From NCBI GenBank assembly GCA_023433305.1, contig JAEZCZ010000026.1, forward strand, positions 29,061 through 93,060: a DNA stretch of 64,000 nt, written 5' to 3'. This DNA is from Pseudomonadota bacterium. Lineage in GTDB: Bacteria; Pseudomonadota; Alphaproteobacteria; Sphingomonadales; Sphingomonadaceae. Both the position numbers and the translations under genes were made by a program. This document shows positions 18,254 through 27,784 of this stretch, piece by piece. Below the pieces are notes generated by a model. The model saw only the letters and a program-made list of their open reading frames with translations, did no database searches and was not told the origin of the DNA. Numbering within the stretch: position 1 is the first letter of the stretch; every line of letters begins with the position of its first letter.

Positions 18254-20710
18254 ATGTCTTCGGACGCATCTCTGCCGATCCATGCGGTCCTGCCGGACTT
18301 GCTCTCTGCGTTGCGGGCGCGCAATTCCGCCGTGCTCGTTGCGCCGCCGGGGGCGGGCAAGACCACGGCCGTCGCTCCGGCATTGATCGACGAGGCGTGG
18401 TGCACAGGGCAAGTCGTCCTGCTCAGCCCGCGTCGTGTCGCCGCGCGCGCCGCGGCGGAACGGATGGCGGAACTGCTGGGCGAGCCGGTCGGCCAGCGCG
18501 TCGGTTACGTGACGCGTCTCGACAGCAAGCAATCCGCGGCGACGCGCATTCTCGTCGTGACCGAGGCCATTTTCGTCAACCGCATCCTCGTCGATCAGGA
18601 CCTCGCGGGAGTGTCGGCGGTGTTGTTCGATGAAGCCCATGAACGGCACCTCGATAGCGATCTCGGCCTGGCGCTGGCGCTCGAAAGCCAGGGCGTGCTG
18701 CGCGAGGACCTGCGGCTCCTCGTCATGTCGGCCACCATCGACGGAGCGCGCTTCGCCCGCCTGCTGGGCGAGGGCGCTCCCGTCATCGAGAGCGAGGGCA
18801 GGGCCTATCCGCTCCGGATCGACTGGCTGGGCAGCCGCCCCGAGGTGCGCACGGCCGAGGCTGTGGCCGGCGCGATCCTCGCCGCGTGGCGCGAGGAGGA
18901 GGGCGATATCCTCGCGTTCCTGCCCGGGGTCGGAGAGATCGAGCGGACGCGCGAAAGGCTGGCAGAGCGGCTTCCGGCGGTGCCTATCCTGCCGCTGCAT
19001 GGCCAGGTTGACCCGGCTTCGCAGCGCGCCGCCATTCGCCGCGACGCTGAAGGGCGGCGGCGGATCGTGCTGGCGACGAGCATCGCTGAGACTTCGGTCA
19101 CGCTCGACGGGGTTTCGGTCGTGGTGGACAGCGGCCTTTCGCGGCGCGCGGAGTTCGATGTTGCGGCGGGGGTGACGCATCTGGTGACGCGGCGGGCCAG
19201 CCAGGCTTCGGCGGCGCAGCGGGCGGGACGGGCGGCGCGGCAGGGGCCGGGGGTGGCGTACCGGCTGTGGGAAGAGGCTTCCCACCCCGGGCGAGAACGG
19301 TTCGATCCCCCTGAAATCCTTACCGCGGACCTCGCTCCGCTGGTGCTCGCGCTGGCGCAGTGGGGCGTGTCGGAGCCCGCTTCGCTGGCGTGGCTCGATC
19401 CGCCGCCGGCCCCGGCAATCGCCGCCGCGCGCCAGCGATTGCATGCGATTGAAGCGCTCGATCAGGCAGGAAACATCACCGAACAGGGCCGCAACATCGC
19501 CGAACTGCCGATGGAGCCCTGGCAGGGGGCGATGGTGCTGCACGGGGCGCGCCACGGCGCCGCGCTCGACGCGGCCAAGCTGGCGCTGCTGCTGCAGGAA
19601 CGCGGACTGGGCGGCAAGGGTGAGGACCTCGCGCAGCGGCTGTCGCGCTGGAATGCGGATCGCTCCGGGCGGGCCGAGGCGAGCCGCAAGCTGGCGATGG
19701 GATGGGCCAAGCGAGCGGAGGCGATCGCCGGCAAGTCCGACGCGGAAGTCCCGCTCGGGATTCTGGCGGCCTTGGCGCTGCCCGACAACCTGGCGCGCCG
19801 CCGGGACGGTTCCGGCGAGAGCTGGCTTTCGGCGGGCGGACGCGGTTACACGCTCGATCCGGCTTCGCCGCTCGCGACGGCGGAGTGGCTGGCGATCGGC
19901 GATGCGCAGGGGCGGGCGAAAGGCGCGCGGATAACTGCCGCGCTTCCGCTCACCGGCGATGACGTCGAACGCTGGCTCGCCGATCGGGTCGAGCGCCGTT
20001 CCGTGCTGCGCTGGACCGGCGAACGGGTCGAGGCGCGGCTGGAACGGCGGATCGGCGCGATCGCGCTGGCGAGCGGACCCGATCCGGCCCCCGATCCCGA
20101 CGCGATCGTGGACATGCTTGTTGGAAAGGCTGTGGAAAACCTGGGGAAGCTGCTGCCGGCGAGCCTGGTGGCACGCGCGCGCTTTGCCGGGATCGAGGCG
20201 CTGGATGAGGAACGGCTGGCCAAGGAAGCGAGCGAATGGCTCGCTCCGCTGTTGAGCGGCCGCCGCGATCTCGACGTGCCGAAGGGAGCGCTCGTCGACG
20301 CGCTGCTGGCCCGCCTGCCGTGGGACGAGCGCCAGCGGCTCGACCGGGTGGCTCCGCGCGAGTTCGCGACACCGGCGGGCACGCATCACGCGATCGATTA
20401 CTCGGGCCCCGATGCGCCCAGCGTGGAGGTGCGCGTCCAGGCGCTGTTCGGGCTCGACCGCCATCCGATGATCGGCGATGCGCCGCTGCTGCTCAAGCTC
20501 ACCAGCCCGGCCGGCCGTCCGCTGCAGGCGACCCGCGACCTGCCGGGTTTCTGGCGCGGGTCCTGGTCGGACGTGCGCAAGGAGATGAAAGGGCGCTATC
20601 CCAAGCACCGCTGGCCCGATGAGCCCTGGACCGAAGCTCCGAGCCTCAAGACCAAGAATGCCTTCGAAAAAGAGCCGACCGCCCGTGCGACGGGTGGCGA
20701 GAGGTCTTGA
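18254..20710 (+). CDS. hrpB: ATP-dependent helicase HrpB
   Basis: An 818-residue DEAH-box helicase of the HrpB family. Walker A is APPGAGKTT near residue 36, the DEAH box is LFDEAHERHLDSDL near 127, motif III reads LLVMSATID, and motif VI is AQRAGRAARQGPG. A C-terminal HrpB-specific region contains a conserved WxGxW-type block, FWRGSWSDVRKEMKGRYPKH, at about 774-793. The ATG at 18254 opens the family N-terminus (LPIHAVLPDLLSAL). The RNA substrate and role of HrpB are poorly known. It stands alone between the OmpA gene and a complex I accessory gene. Confidence 0.95.
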   Translation: MSSDASLPIHAVLPDLLSALRARNSAVLVAPPGAGKTTAVAPALIDEAWCTGQVVLLSPRRVAARAAAERMAELLGEPVGQRVGYVTRLDSKQSAATRILVVTEAIFVNRILVDQDLAGVSAVLFDEAHERHLDSDLGLALALESQGVLREDLRLLVMSATIDGARFARLLGEGAPVIESEGRAYPLRIDWLGSRPEVRTAEAVAGAILAAWREEEGDILAFLPGVGEIERTRERLAERLPAVPILPLHGQVDPASQRAAIRRDAEGRRRIVLATSIAETSVTLDGVSVVVDSGLSRRAEFDVAAGVTHLVTRRASQASAAQRAGRAARQGPGVAYRLWEEASHPGRERFDPPEILTADLAPLVLALAQWGVSEPASLAWLDPPPAPAIAAARQRLHAIEALDQAGNITEQGRNIAELPMEPWQGAMVLHGARHGAALDAAKLALLLQERGLGGKGEDLAQRLSRWNADRSGRAEASRKLAMGWAKRAEAIAGKSDAEVPLGILAALALPDNLARRRDGSGESWLSAGGRGYTLDPASPLATAEWLAIGDAQGRAKGARITAALPLTGDDVERWLADRVERRSVLRWTGERVEARLERRIGAIALASGPDPAPDPDAIVDMLVGKAVENLGKLLPASLVARARFAGIEALDEERLAKEASEWLAPLLSGRRDLDVPKGALVDALLARLPWDERQRLDRVAPREFATPAGTHHAIDYSGPDAPSVEVRVQALFGLDRHPMIGDAPLLLKLTSPAGRPLQATRDLPGFWRGSWSDVRKEMKGRYPKHRWPDEPWTEAPSLKTKNAFEKEPTARATGGERS

Positions 20711-20743
20711 TTCCGCCGCCGTTCCGAACGAAAGGCTGAGGCC

Positions 20744-21022
20744 ATGCAGGCCCGTATCTTCAAGCGCCCGAAAAACGCCATGCAGTCCGGCAAGGCACTG
20801 ACCGATCAGTGGATCCTCGACTTCGTGCCCGCCGAGGCGCGCAAGCCCGATCCGTTGATGGGCTGGGCGGGCAGTGGCGACATGCAGCGCCAGCTCCGGC
20901 TCAAGTTTCCGAACAAGGATGCCGCGGTGGCCTACGCCGAAAAGTACGGCATCGATGCGATCGTCCACGAGCCGCCACCGAAGAAGCTGAAGCTGCAGGC
21001 TTACGCGGACAATTTCCGCTAG
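20744..21022 (+). CDS. Complex I accessory subunit, NDUFS4-like
   Basis: A 92-residue protein matching the ETC complex I NDUFS4/NDUFA4 family: ARIFKRPKNAMQSGKALTDQ, WILDFVPAEARKPDPLMGWA, and GSGDMQRQLRLKFPNKDAAV. In alphaproteobacteria and mitochondria this supernumerary subunit binds the NADH-oxidising arm of complex I and stabilises it. The nuo operon is not in this window. The gene is 33 bases after hrpB on the same strand, followed by the SRP RNA. Confidence 0.93.
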   Translation: MQARIFKRPKNAMQSGKALTDQWILDFVPAEARKPDPLMGWAGSGDMQRQLRLKFPNKDAAVAYAEKYGIDAIVHEPPPKKLKLQAYADNFR

Positions 21023-21051
21023 TTGCAAACAGCCCCGATGATCGCCATATG
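21023..21051 (+). promoter_or_regulatory. Candidate promoter of the SRP RNA
   Basis: TTGCAA and CATATG are 17 bases apart, with the -10 box ending about 7 bases before the predicted RNA 5' end. The -10 match is weak, so this is a positional guess supported by the RNA helix boundary. Confidence 0.4.
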
Positions 21052-21057
21052 CCGGCC

Positions 21058-21148
21058 CGGGAGTCGGGTGGACGTTCGCGTCCGCCAACCTGGTCAGGTC
21101 CGGAAGGAAGCAGCCACAACGGATGGCAGCGGGTCGCCCGGCTCCTTA
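21058..21148 (+). ncRNA. ffs: Signal recognition particle RNA (4.5S type)
   Basis: The region contains the SRP RNA core: CAGGTCCGGAAGGAAGCAGC, with the GGAA tetraloop and the two asymmetric loops bound by Ffh. The closing helix pairs GGAGTCGGG (21060-21068) with CCCGGCTCC (21137-21145), all nine positions pairing with one G-U. Size of about 90 nt is right for the short bacterial form. Ends are estimated from this helix. FtsY, the SRP receptor, is encoded at 56046-56969. Confidence 0.93.
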
Positions 21149-21211
21149 ATTCCCCGCATGACGTCCATCCCCCGCATGACTTTGTGAGCCGCACCGCCTA
21201 GGTTTGCGCGC

Positions 21212-23026
21212 ATGGGTGATTCAGGCGACATGTTCGGCGACGAGCCGCCGTGGGACGAAGGCGACGAGGCCAAGCCGAGCGCGGCCGAGCTGGAGGCCGC
21301 GGGCCAATCGGCGCTGTTCGGCGGGCCCCCTGAGCCGCCGCCACAGCCAACAGCGCCCGTCTCTGCTCCCGCCCCGGAAACTGCTGCTGTATCCGCCCCG
21401 GCCAAGCCCGCCGAACCGGCGACGCAGCCTTATCGCGTGCTGGCCCGCAAGTACCGGCCGCAAACGTTTTCCGAGCTGATCGGTCAGGAGCCGATGGTCC
21501 GCACGCTCGCCAACGCCATCGAGCGGGGGCGGCTGGCGCACGCGTTCCTGATGACCGGCGTGCGCGGGGTCGGGAAGACCTCGACCGCCCGGCTGATCGC
21601 CAAGGCGCTGAACTGCATCGGCCCGGACGGGCAGGGCGGCCCGACCATCGACCCCTGCGGCGTCTGCGAGCCGTGCGTGGCGATCGCCGAGGGCCGGCAC
21701 ATCGACGTGATCGAGATGGACGCCGCGAGCCACACCGGTGTCGACGATGTGCGCGAGATCATCGAGGCGGTGCGCTATGCCGCGGTCAGCGCGCGCTACA
21801 AGATCTACATCATCGACGAAGTCCACATGCTCAGCCGCAACGCCTTCAACGCGTTGCTCAAGACGCTCGAGGAGCCGCCGCCGCATGTGAAGTTCCTGTT
21901 CGCGACGACCGAGGTGGACAAGCTGCCGGTGACGGTGCTCAGCCGCACGCAGCGGTTCGACCTGCGGCGGATTCCGAAAGAATTGCTCGAACAGCAATTC
22001 GCCTCGATCTGCCGCCAGGAAGGGGTCGAGGCCGAGCCCGAAGCGCTCGCGATCATCGCCTCGGCGGCCGAGGGATCGAGCCGCGATGGGCTCTCGATCC
22101 TCGACCAGGCGATCGCCCACGCCGACCTGGAAGGCGGCAGCAAGGTCACCGCCGAGCGCGTGCGGGACATGCTCGGCCTCGCCGACAAGTCGGCGCTCCG
22201 GCGCCTCTACGCTTCGCTGCTCGAAGGCGATCCGCAGGCGATGCTCGCCGAGGTCGAGCGGCAGTATGCGTTCGGCGTCGATCCGCTCGCGCTAATGCGC
22301 TCGCTGATGGAGCTCACCCACCGCATCGCCGTGACCCAGGTCGGCGGCGCTGGCGCCGACGCGCCGACGCTGGAAGAACGGCAGGCGATCGAGGAATGGG
22401 CAGGACGGCTTTCCGCGGGGCAGGTCCACCGCCTCTGGCAATTGCTGCTGAAGGGGCACGAGGAAGTTCGCGGCGCGCCCGATCCGCTTGTTTCGGCGCA
22501 GATGGCGCTGCTGCGCGCGCTGCACGCGGCCGATCTACCCGACCCGGGAAGCCTGGTGAAGCAGCTCGGCGAGCTGGCCGCGACCGCGTCGGCCCAACAG
22601 GCAGCCAACGGCGGCGCCCCCGCTGCGGCGCCGGTGGCGCGGGTGGACTGGGCGGAGCTGTGCGAACAGGTCGATCGTGCCGGCATGCTGCGCGTCGCCG
22701 GATTGATGCGCGACTGGGTACGTGTCGTGGAACTGGCGCCCGGCAGGCTCGTCTATTCGCTGACGCCCGGCTTATCCGACGATCCCTCCGCCGACTTGCG
22801 CGACGCCCTGCTCAAGGCGACCGGGACGCGCTGGCAGGTCGAACGAGGAACGGGTGAGGGCGCGCCGTCGCTGCGCGAGCTGGCCGAGGCCGCGAAGCAG
22901 GCCGAAGCCGAGCGGATACGCCGGAACCCATTGGTGGAGGCTGCCTTCGAGGCCTTCCCGAACGCAGAATTCGTGACCGAGGACGAGGCCCCGCGGGGCG
23001 AACGAAACTGGAGCAAGCGCGCATGA
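21212..23026 (+). CDS. dnaX: DNA polymerase III subunit gamma/tau
   Basis: A 604-residue clamp-loader subunit. A Pro/Ala-rich N-terminal extension of about 70 residues precedes YRVLARKYRPQTFSELIGQE. The AAA+ part has Walker A GVRGVGKTSTAR, a four-cysteine zinc module (NCIG...CGVCEPC), Walker B YIIDEVHML and LFATTEVDKLPVTVLSRTQR. Domain III and a tau-like tail follow. The N-terminal extension is common in sphingomonad DnaX. I saw no poly-A slippery site like the E. coli one, so gamma, if made, would need another route. It overlaps ybaB by four bases (ATGA). Confidence 0.96.
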   Translation: MGDSGDMFGDEPPWDEGDEAKPSAAELEAAGQSALFGGPPEPPPQPTAPVSAPAPETAAVSAPAKPAEPATQPYRVLARKYRPQTFSELIGQEPMVRTLANAIERGRLAHAFLMTGVRGVGKTSTARLIAKALNCIGPDGQGGPTIDPCGVCEPCVAIAEGRHIDVIEMDAASHTGVDDVREIIEAVRYAAVSARYKIYIIDEVHMLSRNAFNALLKTLEEPPPHVKFLFATTEVDKLPVTVLSRTQRFDLRRIPKELLEQQFASICRQEGVEAEPEALAIIASAAEGSSRDGLSILDQAIAHADLEGGSKVTAERVRDMLGLADKSALRRLYASLLEGDPQAMLAEVERQYAFGVDPLALMRSLMELTHRIAVTQVGGAGADAPTLEERQAIEEWAGRLSAGQVHRLWQLLLKGHEEVRGAPDPLVSAQMALLRALHAADLPDPGSLVKQLGELAATASAQQAANGGAPAAAPVARVDWAELCEQVDRAGMLRVAGLMRDWVRVVELAPGRLVYSLTPGLSDDPSADLRDALLKATGTRWQVERGTGEGAPSLRELAEAAKQAEAERIRRNPLVEAAFEAFPNAEFVTEDEAPRGERNWSKRA

Positions 23027-23361
23027 ACATGGAAGAAATGCTGAAGAAGGCCCAGGAAGCGGCCGAGACCATCCAGAAGCAGATGGGCGAGGCGCAAGCC
23101 AAGCTCGACAGCGTCGAAGTCGAAGGCGTGGCCGGCGGCGGGCTGGTGAAGATCCGCGCGACGGCCAAGGGCCGCATTCTCGGCGTGTCGATCGACGACA
23201 GCCTGATCGTGCCCGACGACAAGCAGATGCTCGAAGACCTGGTCGCCGCCGCCTTCAACGACGCGCGCAGCAAGGCCGACCAGGCCGCGAATGCCGAGAT
23301 GCAGAAAGTCCAGCAGGGCATGGGCCTGCCGCCGGGATTCAATTTTCCCGGGATGGGGTAG
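23023..23361 (+). CDS. Nucleoid-associated protein YbaB/EbfC
   Basis: A 112-residue protein with the YbaB pattern: MNMEEMLKKAQEAAETIQKQ, then VEGVAGGGLVKIRATAKGRI, and MLEDLVAAAFNDARSKADQ. It forms a DNA-binding dimer. Its ATG overlaps the dnaX stop by four bases. In E. coli recR follows; here recR is absent and the accessory patch begins. Confidence 0.95.
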   Translation: MNMEEMLKKAQEAAETIQKQMGEAQAKLDSVEVEGVAGGGLVKIRATAKGRILGVSIDDSLIVPDDKQMLEDLVAAAFNDARSKADQAANAEMQKVQQGMGLPPGFNFPGMG

Positions 23362-23372
23362 CGATCGGGGGC

Positions 23373-23398
23373 GTCCGCGAAGGGTGGAAAGCGAACGT
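23373..23398. repeat. Short palindromic repeat, copy 1
   Basis: Shares the frame GTCCGC...GGGTGGAAA...ACGT with copy 2 (21 of 26 positions identical). It lies between ybaB and the stop codon of the next minus-strand gene (8 bases away). Read in the forward frame it spells ASAKGGKRTF, the same pattern as the other copies. Confidence 0.7.
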
Positions 23399-23405
23399 TC
23401 CGGTT

Positions 23406-23762
23406 CTAATCGTCAAGTGTGAAGTTGACGCGTATATGCGGCAACCACGCTGGCTCGACCTCAGCTCGTAAGTCGATGTCCGCAAGCTGCTCCGCCGTCT
23501 CCCCGTGAACAACGGCGGACAAGCTTTCCCCGCGCATGGGAATGCCGCCCATCCAGACACCGGGGCTTCGGGATGGCAGGCCGGTTTCAAAATCCCATTC
23601 GTGGTCAACGACCCAAAGCTCCCATCCCAGCACTTCGACGCGGTCTTTTCTGCAAGCTTCGAGAAAGGCAGGCGTATCTTCGGGGAGGATGCCGAGCTCG
23701 CCATTGCCCGCTCGGAACGCTCGCGCCTTCACGTTCTCGGGAATAGATGGAGGATACATCAT
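23406..23762 (-). CDS. Unrecognised 118-residue protein
   Basis: I do not recognise this protein with confidence. It reads as a real globular sequence with no signal peptide: SIPENVKARAFRAGNGELGI, then FLEACRKDRVEVLGWELWVV, and PGVWMGGIPMRGESLSAVVH. Trp- and acid-rich small soluble proteins of this style include immunity proteins, but that is only an impression. No good ribosome binding site precedes the two adjacent ATG codons. Base composition is less GC-rich than the flanks. It lies between copies 1 and 2 of the palindromic repeat, suggesting acquisition. Confidence 0.65.
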   Translation of the reverse strand: MMYPPSIPENVKARAFRAGNGELGILPEDTPAFLEACRKDRVEVLGWELWVVDHEWDFETGLPSRSPGVWMGGIPMRGESLSAVVHGETAEQLADIDLRAEVEPAWLPHIRVNFTLDD

Positions 23763-23790
23763 CGACTGGGCGTAGTCCGGACGCGTTCAT

Positions 23791-23816
23791 GTCCGCAATG
23801 GGTGGAAAACAGACGT
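23791..23816. repeat. Short palindromic repeat, copy 2
   Basis: The copy closest to the inferred consensus. In forward frame the region spells MSAMGGKQT. The outer GTCCGC would pair with GCGGAC in the consensus; here the right arm has decayed. Its last base overlaps the stop codon of the broken gene to its right. Confidence 0.7.
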
Positions 23817-24280
23817 CAGTGGGAGGTTGGGTTTTGATCCACCTCCCCTTGTCCGAACTCCAAATCTCGACTGCTGAACCCGACTCCACGGGCGACAGAC
23901 ACAAGGCTTGCTGCACACGCTTGGGCAGTGCGCCACTCGTCCGTCTGGAAAATGCCCGCTACGTCCGCAGGGGTGGTCTGACCTTTACTCCAGGTCTCGG
24001 TATCGATGTGCGTCTCGATCCACTCGTCAAGCCGCTTCAGAGAGCCAAGGAAGCTAGCTAGAGCCTCGATCAGAACGGGATGCGGAGCAAGGGCGAGACG
24101 AGCTTCCCCGAGCATGGCATCGGAGTCCAAATCATCGAAGACCTGCTCATAAAGCTCCCCGCTATAGTAGGCTGCGATGCCTCACTCACTTAAACTCCAA
24201 GCCCTTTCCAGCCGACCTCTTTGGAAGTCCTCTGCAGTTCCGATGATCTGGGGAAGCCAAGTGCGGAAAAGGTCAATCAT
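23816..24280 (-). pseudogene. Unrecognised gene interrupted by an in-frame TGA
   Basis: Reading from the ATG at 24280 gives 32 codons (MIDLFRTWLPQIIGTAEDF..., ending AWSLSE), a TGA at 24184-24182, then 121 further codons in the same frame (GIAAYYSGELYEQVFDDLDS... to DQNPTSH). The two parts make one plausible 153- to 154-residue soluble protein, and the second part has no ATG start of its own near its beginning (the nearest option is a TTG at 24130). I see no hairpin after the TGA that would suggest selenocysteine. The simplest reading is a nonsense mutation; a sequencing error is possible. The family is not recognised. Confidence 0.6.
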
Positions 24281-24307
24281 TAGTCAGAGCTTAGCGCTCG
24301 ATGAAAC

Positions 24308-24333
24308 GTCGGCAATGGGTCGAATGCGGTCGA
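24308..24333. repeat. Short palindromic repeat, copy 3 (diverged)
   Basis: GTCGGCAATGGGTCGAATGC plus six more bases, 19 of 26 positions as in copy 2. Forward-frame reading gives TSAMGRMRS, the same pattern. It lies upstream of the broken gene and about 80 bases before the CDGSH gene. Confidence 0.55.
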
Positions 24334-24414
24334 TCAACACGGCTGCAACCGGACTGCGGGAGACAATAGCGTCCGCCAGGCGTTGGCGGGTCAGGGAACA
24401 CCAGGAGGTTCGAG

Positions 24415-24639
24415 ATGGCCCTAGAAATCGTGGCGCGAAAGAACGGTCCCTACCTCGTCACCGGAGATCTCAGCGAGCTCGAGCTGCGCGACGGGGACGG
24501 CAACCTCTATGACCTGGAGGGCAAGAGCCGCGTGTTCCTGTGCCGGTGCGGGGCCTCGACCACCAAGCCGTTCTGCGACGGGCAGCACACCAAGATCGGG
24601 TTCCAGGCGGCCGAGGCCGCGGTCGCCGCGGAGCAGTAG
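24415..24639 (+). CDS. CDGSH iron-sulfur domain protein
   Basis: A 74-residue protein with the CDGSH-type cluster motif CRCGASTTKPFCDGQH (three Cys and one His, binding a 2Fe-2S cluster) at about residues 43-58. CAGGAGGTTCG precedes the ATG at good spacing. Small bacterial CDGSH proteins are redox-labile cluster carriers of uncertain partner. It lies 144 bases before lon. Confidence 0.93.
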   Translation: MALEIVARKNGPYLVTGDLSELELRDGDGNLYDLEGKSRVFLCRCGASTTKPFCDGQHTKIGFQAAEAAVAAEQ

Positions 24640-24688
24640 GCCCGGCGCGACCGGCCGAGCCCCCGTCCACAACGAATTGGCCGCGGCC

Positions 24689-24716
24689 GTTGCGGCCGGG
24701 CGAGCAGTCCCCATAT
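24689..24716 (+). promoter_or_regulatory. Candidate heat-shock (RpoH) promoter of lon
   Basis: CCCCATAT matches the sigma32 -10 consensus CCCCATnT exactly. GTTGCG lies 14 bases upstream and only partly matches the CTTGAA-type -35. The lon start is 67 bases downstream. Lon is a classical heat-shock gene, so context supports it. Confidence 0.5.
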
Positions 24717-24783
24717 TCGTGCCAAGAACGGCGCGGCACTACGGATCGCCGCGCGCGTTATGATTGGACGGAATTGGACTGAC

Positions 24784-27177
<2,394 letters not shown>

Positions 27178-27205
27178 GGGACCCCGCGGCTCTGCTGCAT
27201 CGCAG

Positions 27206-27276
27206 CGAATCGGGCCGGGCCGACCCCGCAATCCGGACGGCGCGCAAGCGATCCGGCGGCGGGGTCGGTCGATTCG
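27206..27276. terminator. Large hairpin between lon and hupB
   Basis: Nested inverted repeats: outer CGAATCG (27206-27212) with CGATTCG (27270-27276), and inner CCGACCCCGC (27220-27229) with GCGGGGTCGG (27259-27268), all perfect. No T-run follows, so it may be a Rho-aided terminator or an mRNA-stabilising structure. Confidence 0.5.
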
Positions 27277-27329
27277 TCCCAAAACCTTCGAAGAATCCCG
27301 CAATTCCGCGCCTCGCGGCGGCTTTGTCT

Positions 27330-27358
27330 TTGACAGCCGGAGCAAAACTCGCTCAATT
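27330..27358 (+). promoter_or_regulatory. Candidate hupB promoter
   Basis: A perfect TTGACA is followed after 17 bases by TCAATT, a weak -10. It lies about 65 bases before the hupB start and downstream of the lon hairpin, where an independent HU promoter is expected. Confidence 0.4.
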
Positions 27359-27423
27359 CCGGGCCATCGCGACGCGATTCAAATCCTGATCCAAACCAGA
27401 TAAATGAGGGGGTTCTTCCGGAC

Positions 27424-27696
27424 ATGAACAAGAACGAACTGATCGGTGCCGTCGCCGACTCCAGCGGCCTCTCACGCAGCGATGCGACCAAGGCGGTGGA
27501 AGGGGTGTTCGACACCATCACCAGTGCGCTCTCGAAAGGCGACGAAGTCCGCCTTGTCGGTTTCGGCACGTTTTCGGTCGCGAAGCGCAAGGCGTCGACC
27601 GGCCGCAACCCGCGCACCGGCGAGCCGATGACGATCAAGGCTTCGACGCAGCCGAAGTTCAAGGCCGGCAAGGGCCTCAAGGACTCCTGCAACTGA
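27424..27696 (+). CDS. hupB: DNA-binding protein HU
   Basis: A 90-residue HU subunit: MNKNELIGAVADSSGLSRSD, GDEVRLVGFGTFSVAKRKA, and the DNA-arm block GRNPRTGEPMTIKAS, ending KAGKGLKDSCN. HU compacts and bends chromosomal DNA as a dimer. The terminal SCN puts a single cysteine next to the C-terminus, where most HU proteins have AVN-like ends. It follows lon and precedes a strong hairpin. Confidence 0.96.
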   Translation: MNKNELIGAVADSSGLSRSDATKAVEGVFDTITSALSKGDEVRLVGFGTFSVAKRKASTGRNPRTGEPMTIKASTQPKFKAGKGLKDSCN

Positions 27697-27731
27697 TTTT
27701 TTGACGGGGGCCGGCCTCACGGCCGGTTGTG

Positions 27732-27769
27732 GCAAGGGCCGCTCACGCCTCTCGCGGAGCGGCCCTTGC
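27732..27769. terminator. Hairpin between convergent hupB and lipoprotein genes
   Basis: GCAAGGGCCGCTC and its exact complement GAGCGGCCCTTGC form a 13-base stem with a 12-base loop. It sits between the stops of hupB and the lipoprotein gene and can fold on either strand, so it likely ends both transcripts. A smaller GGCCGG...CCGGCC-like hairpin lies just before it. Confidence 0.7.
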
Positions 27770-27784
27770 GCTTGCCCGGAGGGT

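Noticed and set aside
18212..21088. 958-codon open frame opposite hrpB and the next gene
   Set aside because: It spans two real plus-strand genes and has no family features; a product of codon bias.
21212..23026. Programmed frameshift making gamma in dnaX
   Set aside because: I found no run like A AAA AAG with a following hairpin in the GC-rich gene.
24182..24184. TGA read as selenocysteine
   Set aside because: No hairpin with a suitable loop follows the TGA, and the surrounding residues (SLSE, then GIAAYY) do not look like a redox site.
23362..24414. Integron cassette array with attC sites
   Set aside because: The repeats sit at the right place but lack GTTRRRY/RYYYAAC core sites, and no integrase is seen.
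24177..24512. 111-codon plus-strand frame before the CDGSH gene
   Set aside because: It overlaps the CDGSH gene in another frame and has repeat 3 translated inside it; no ribosome site.
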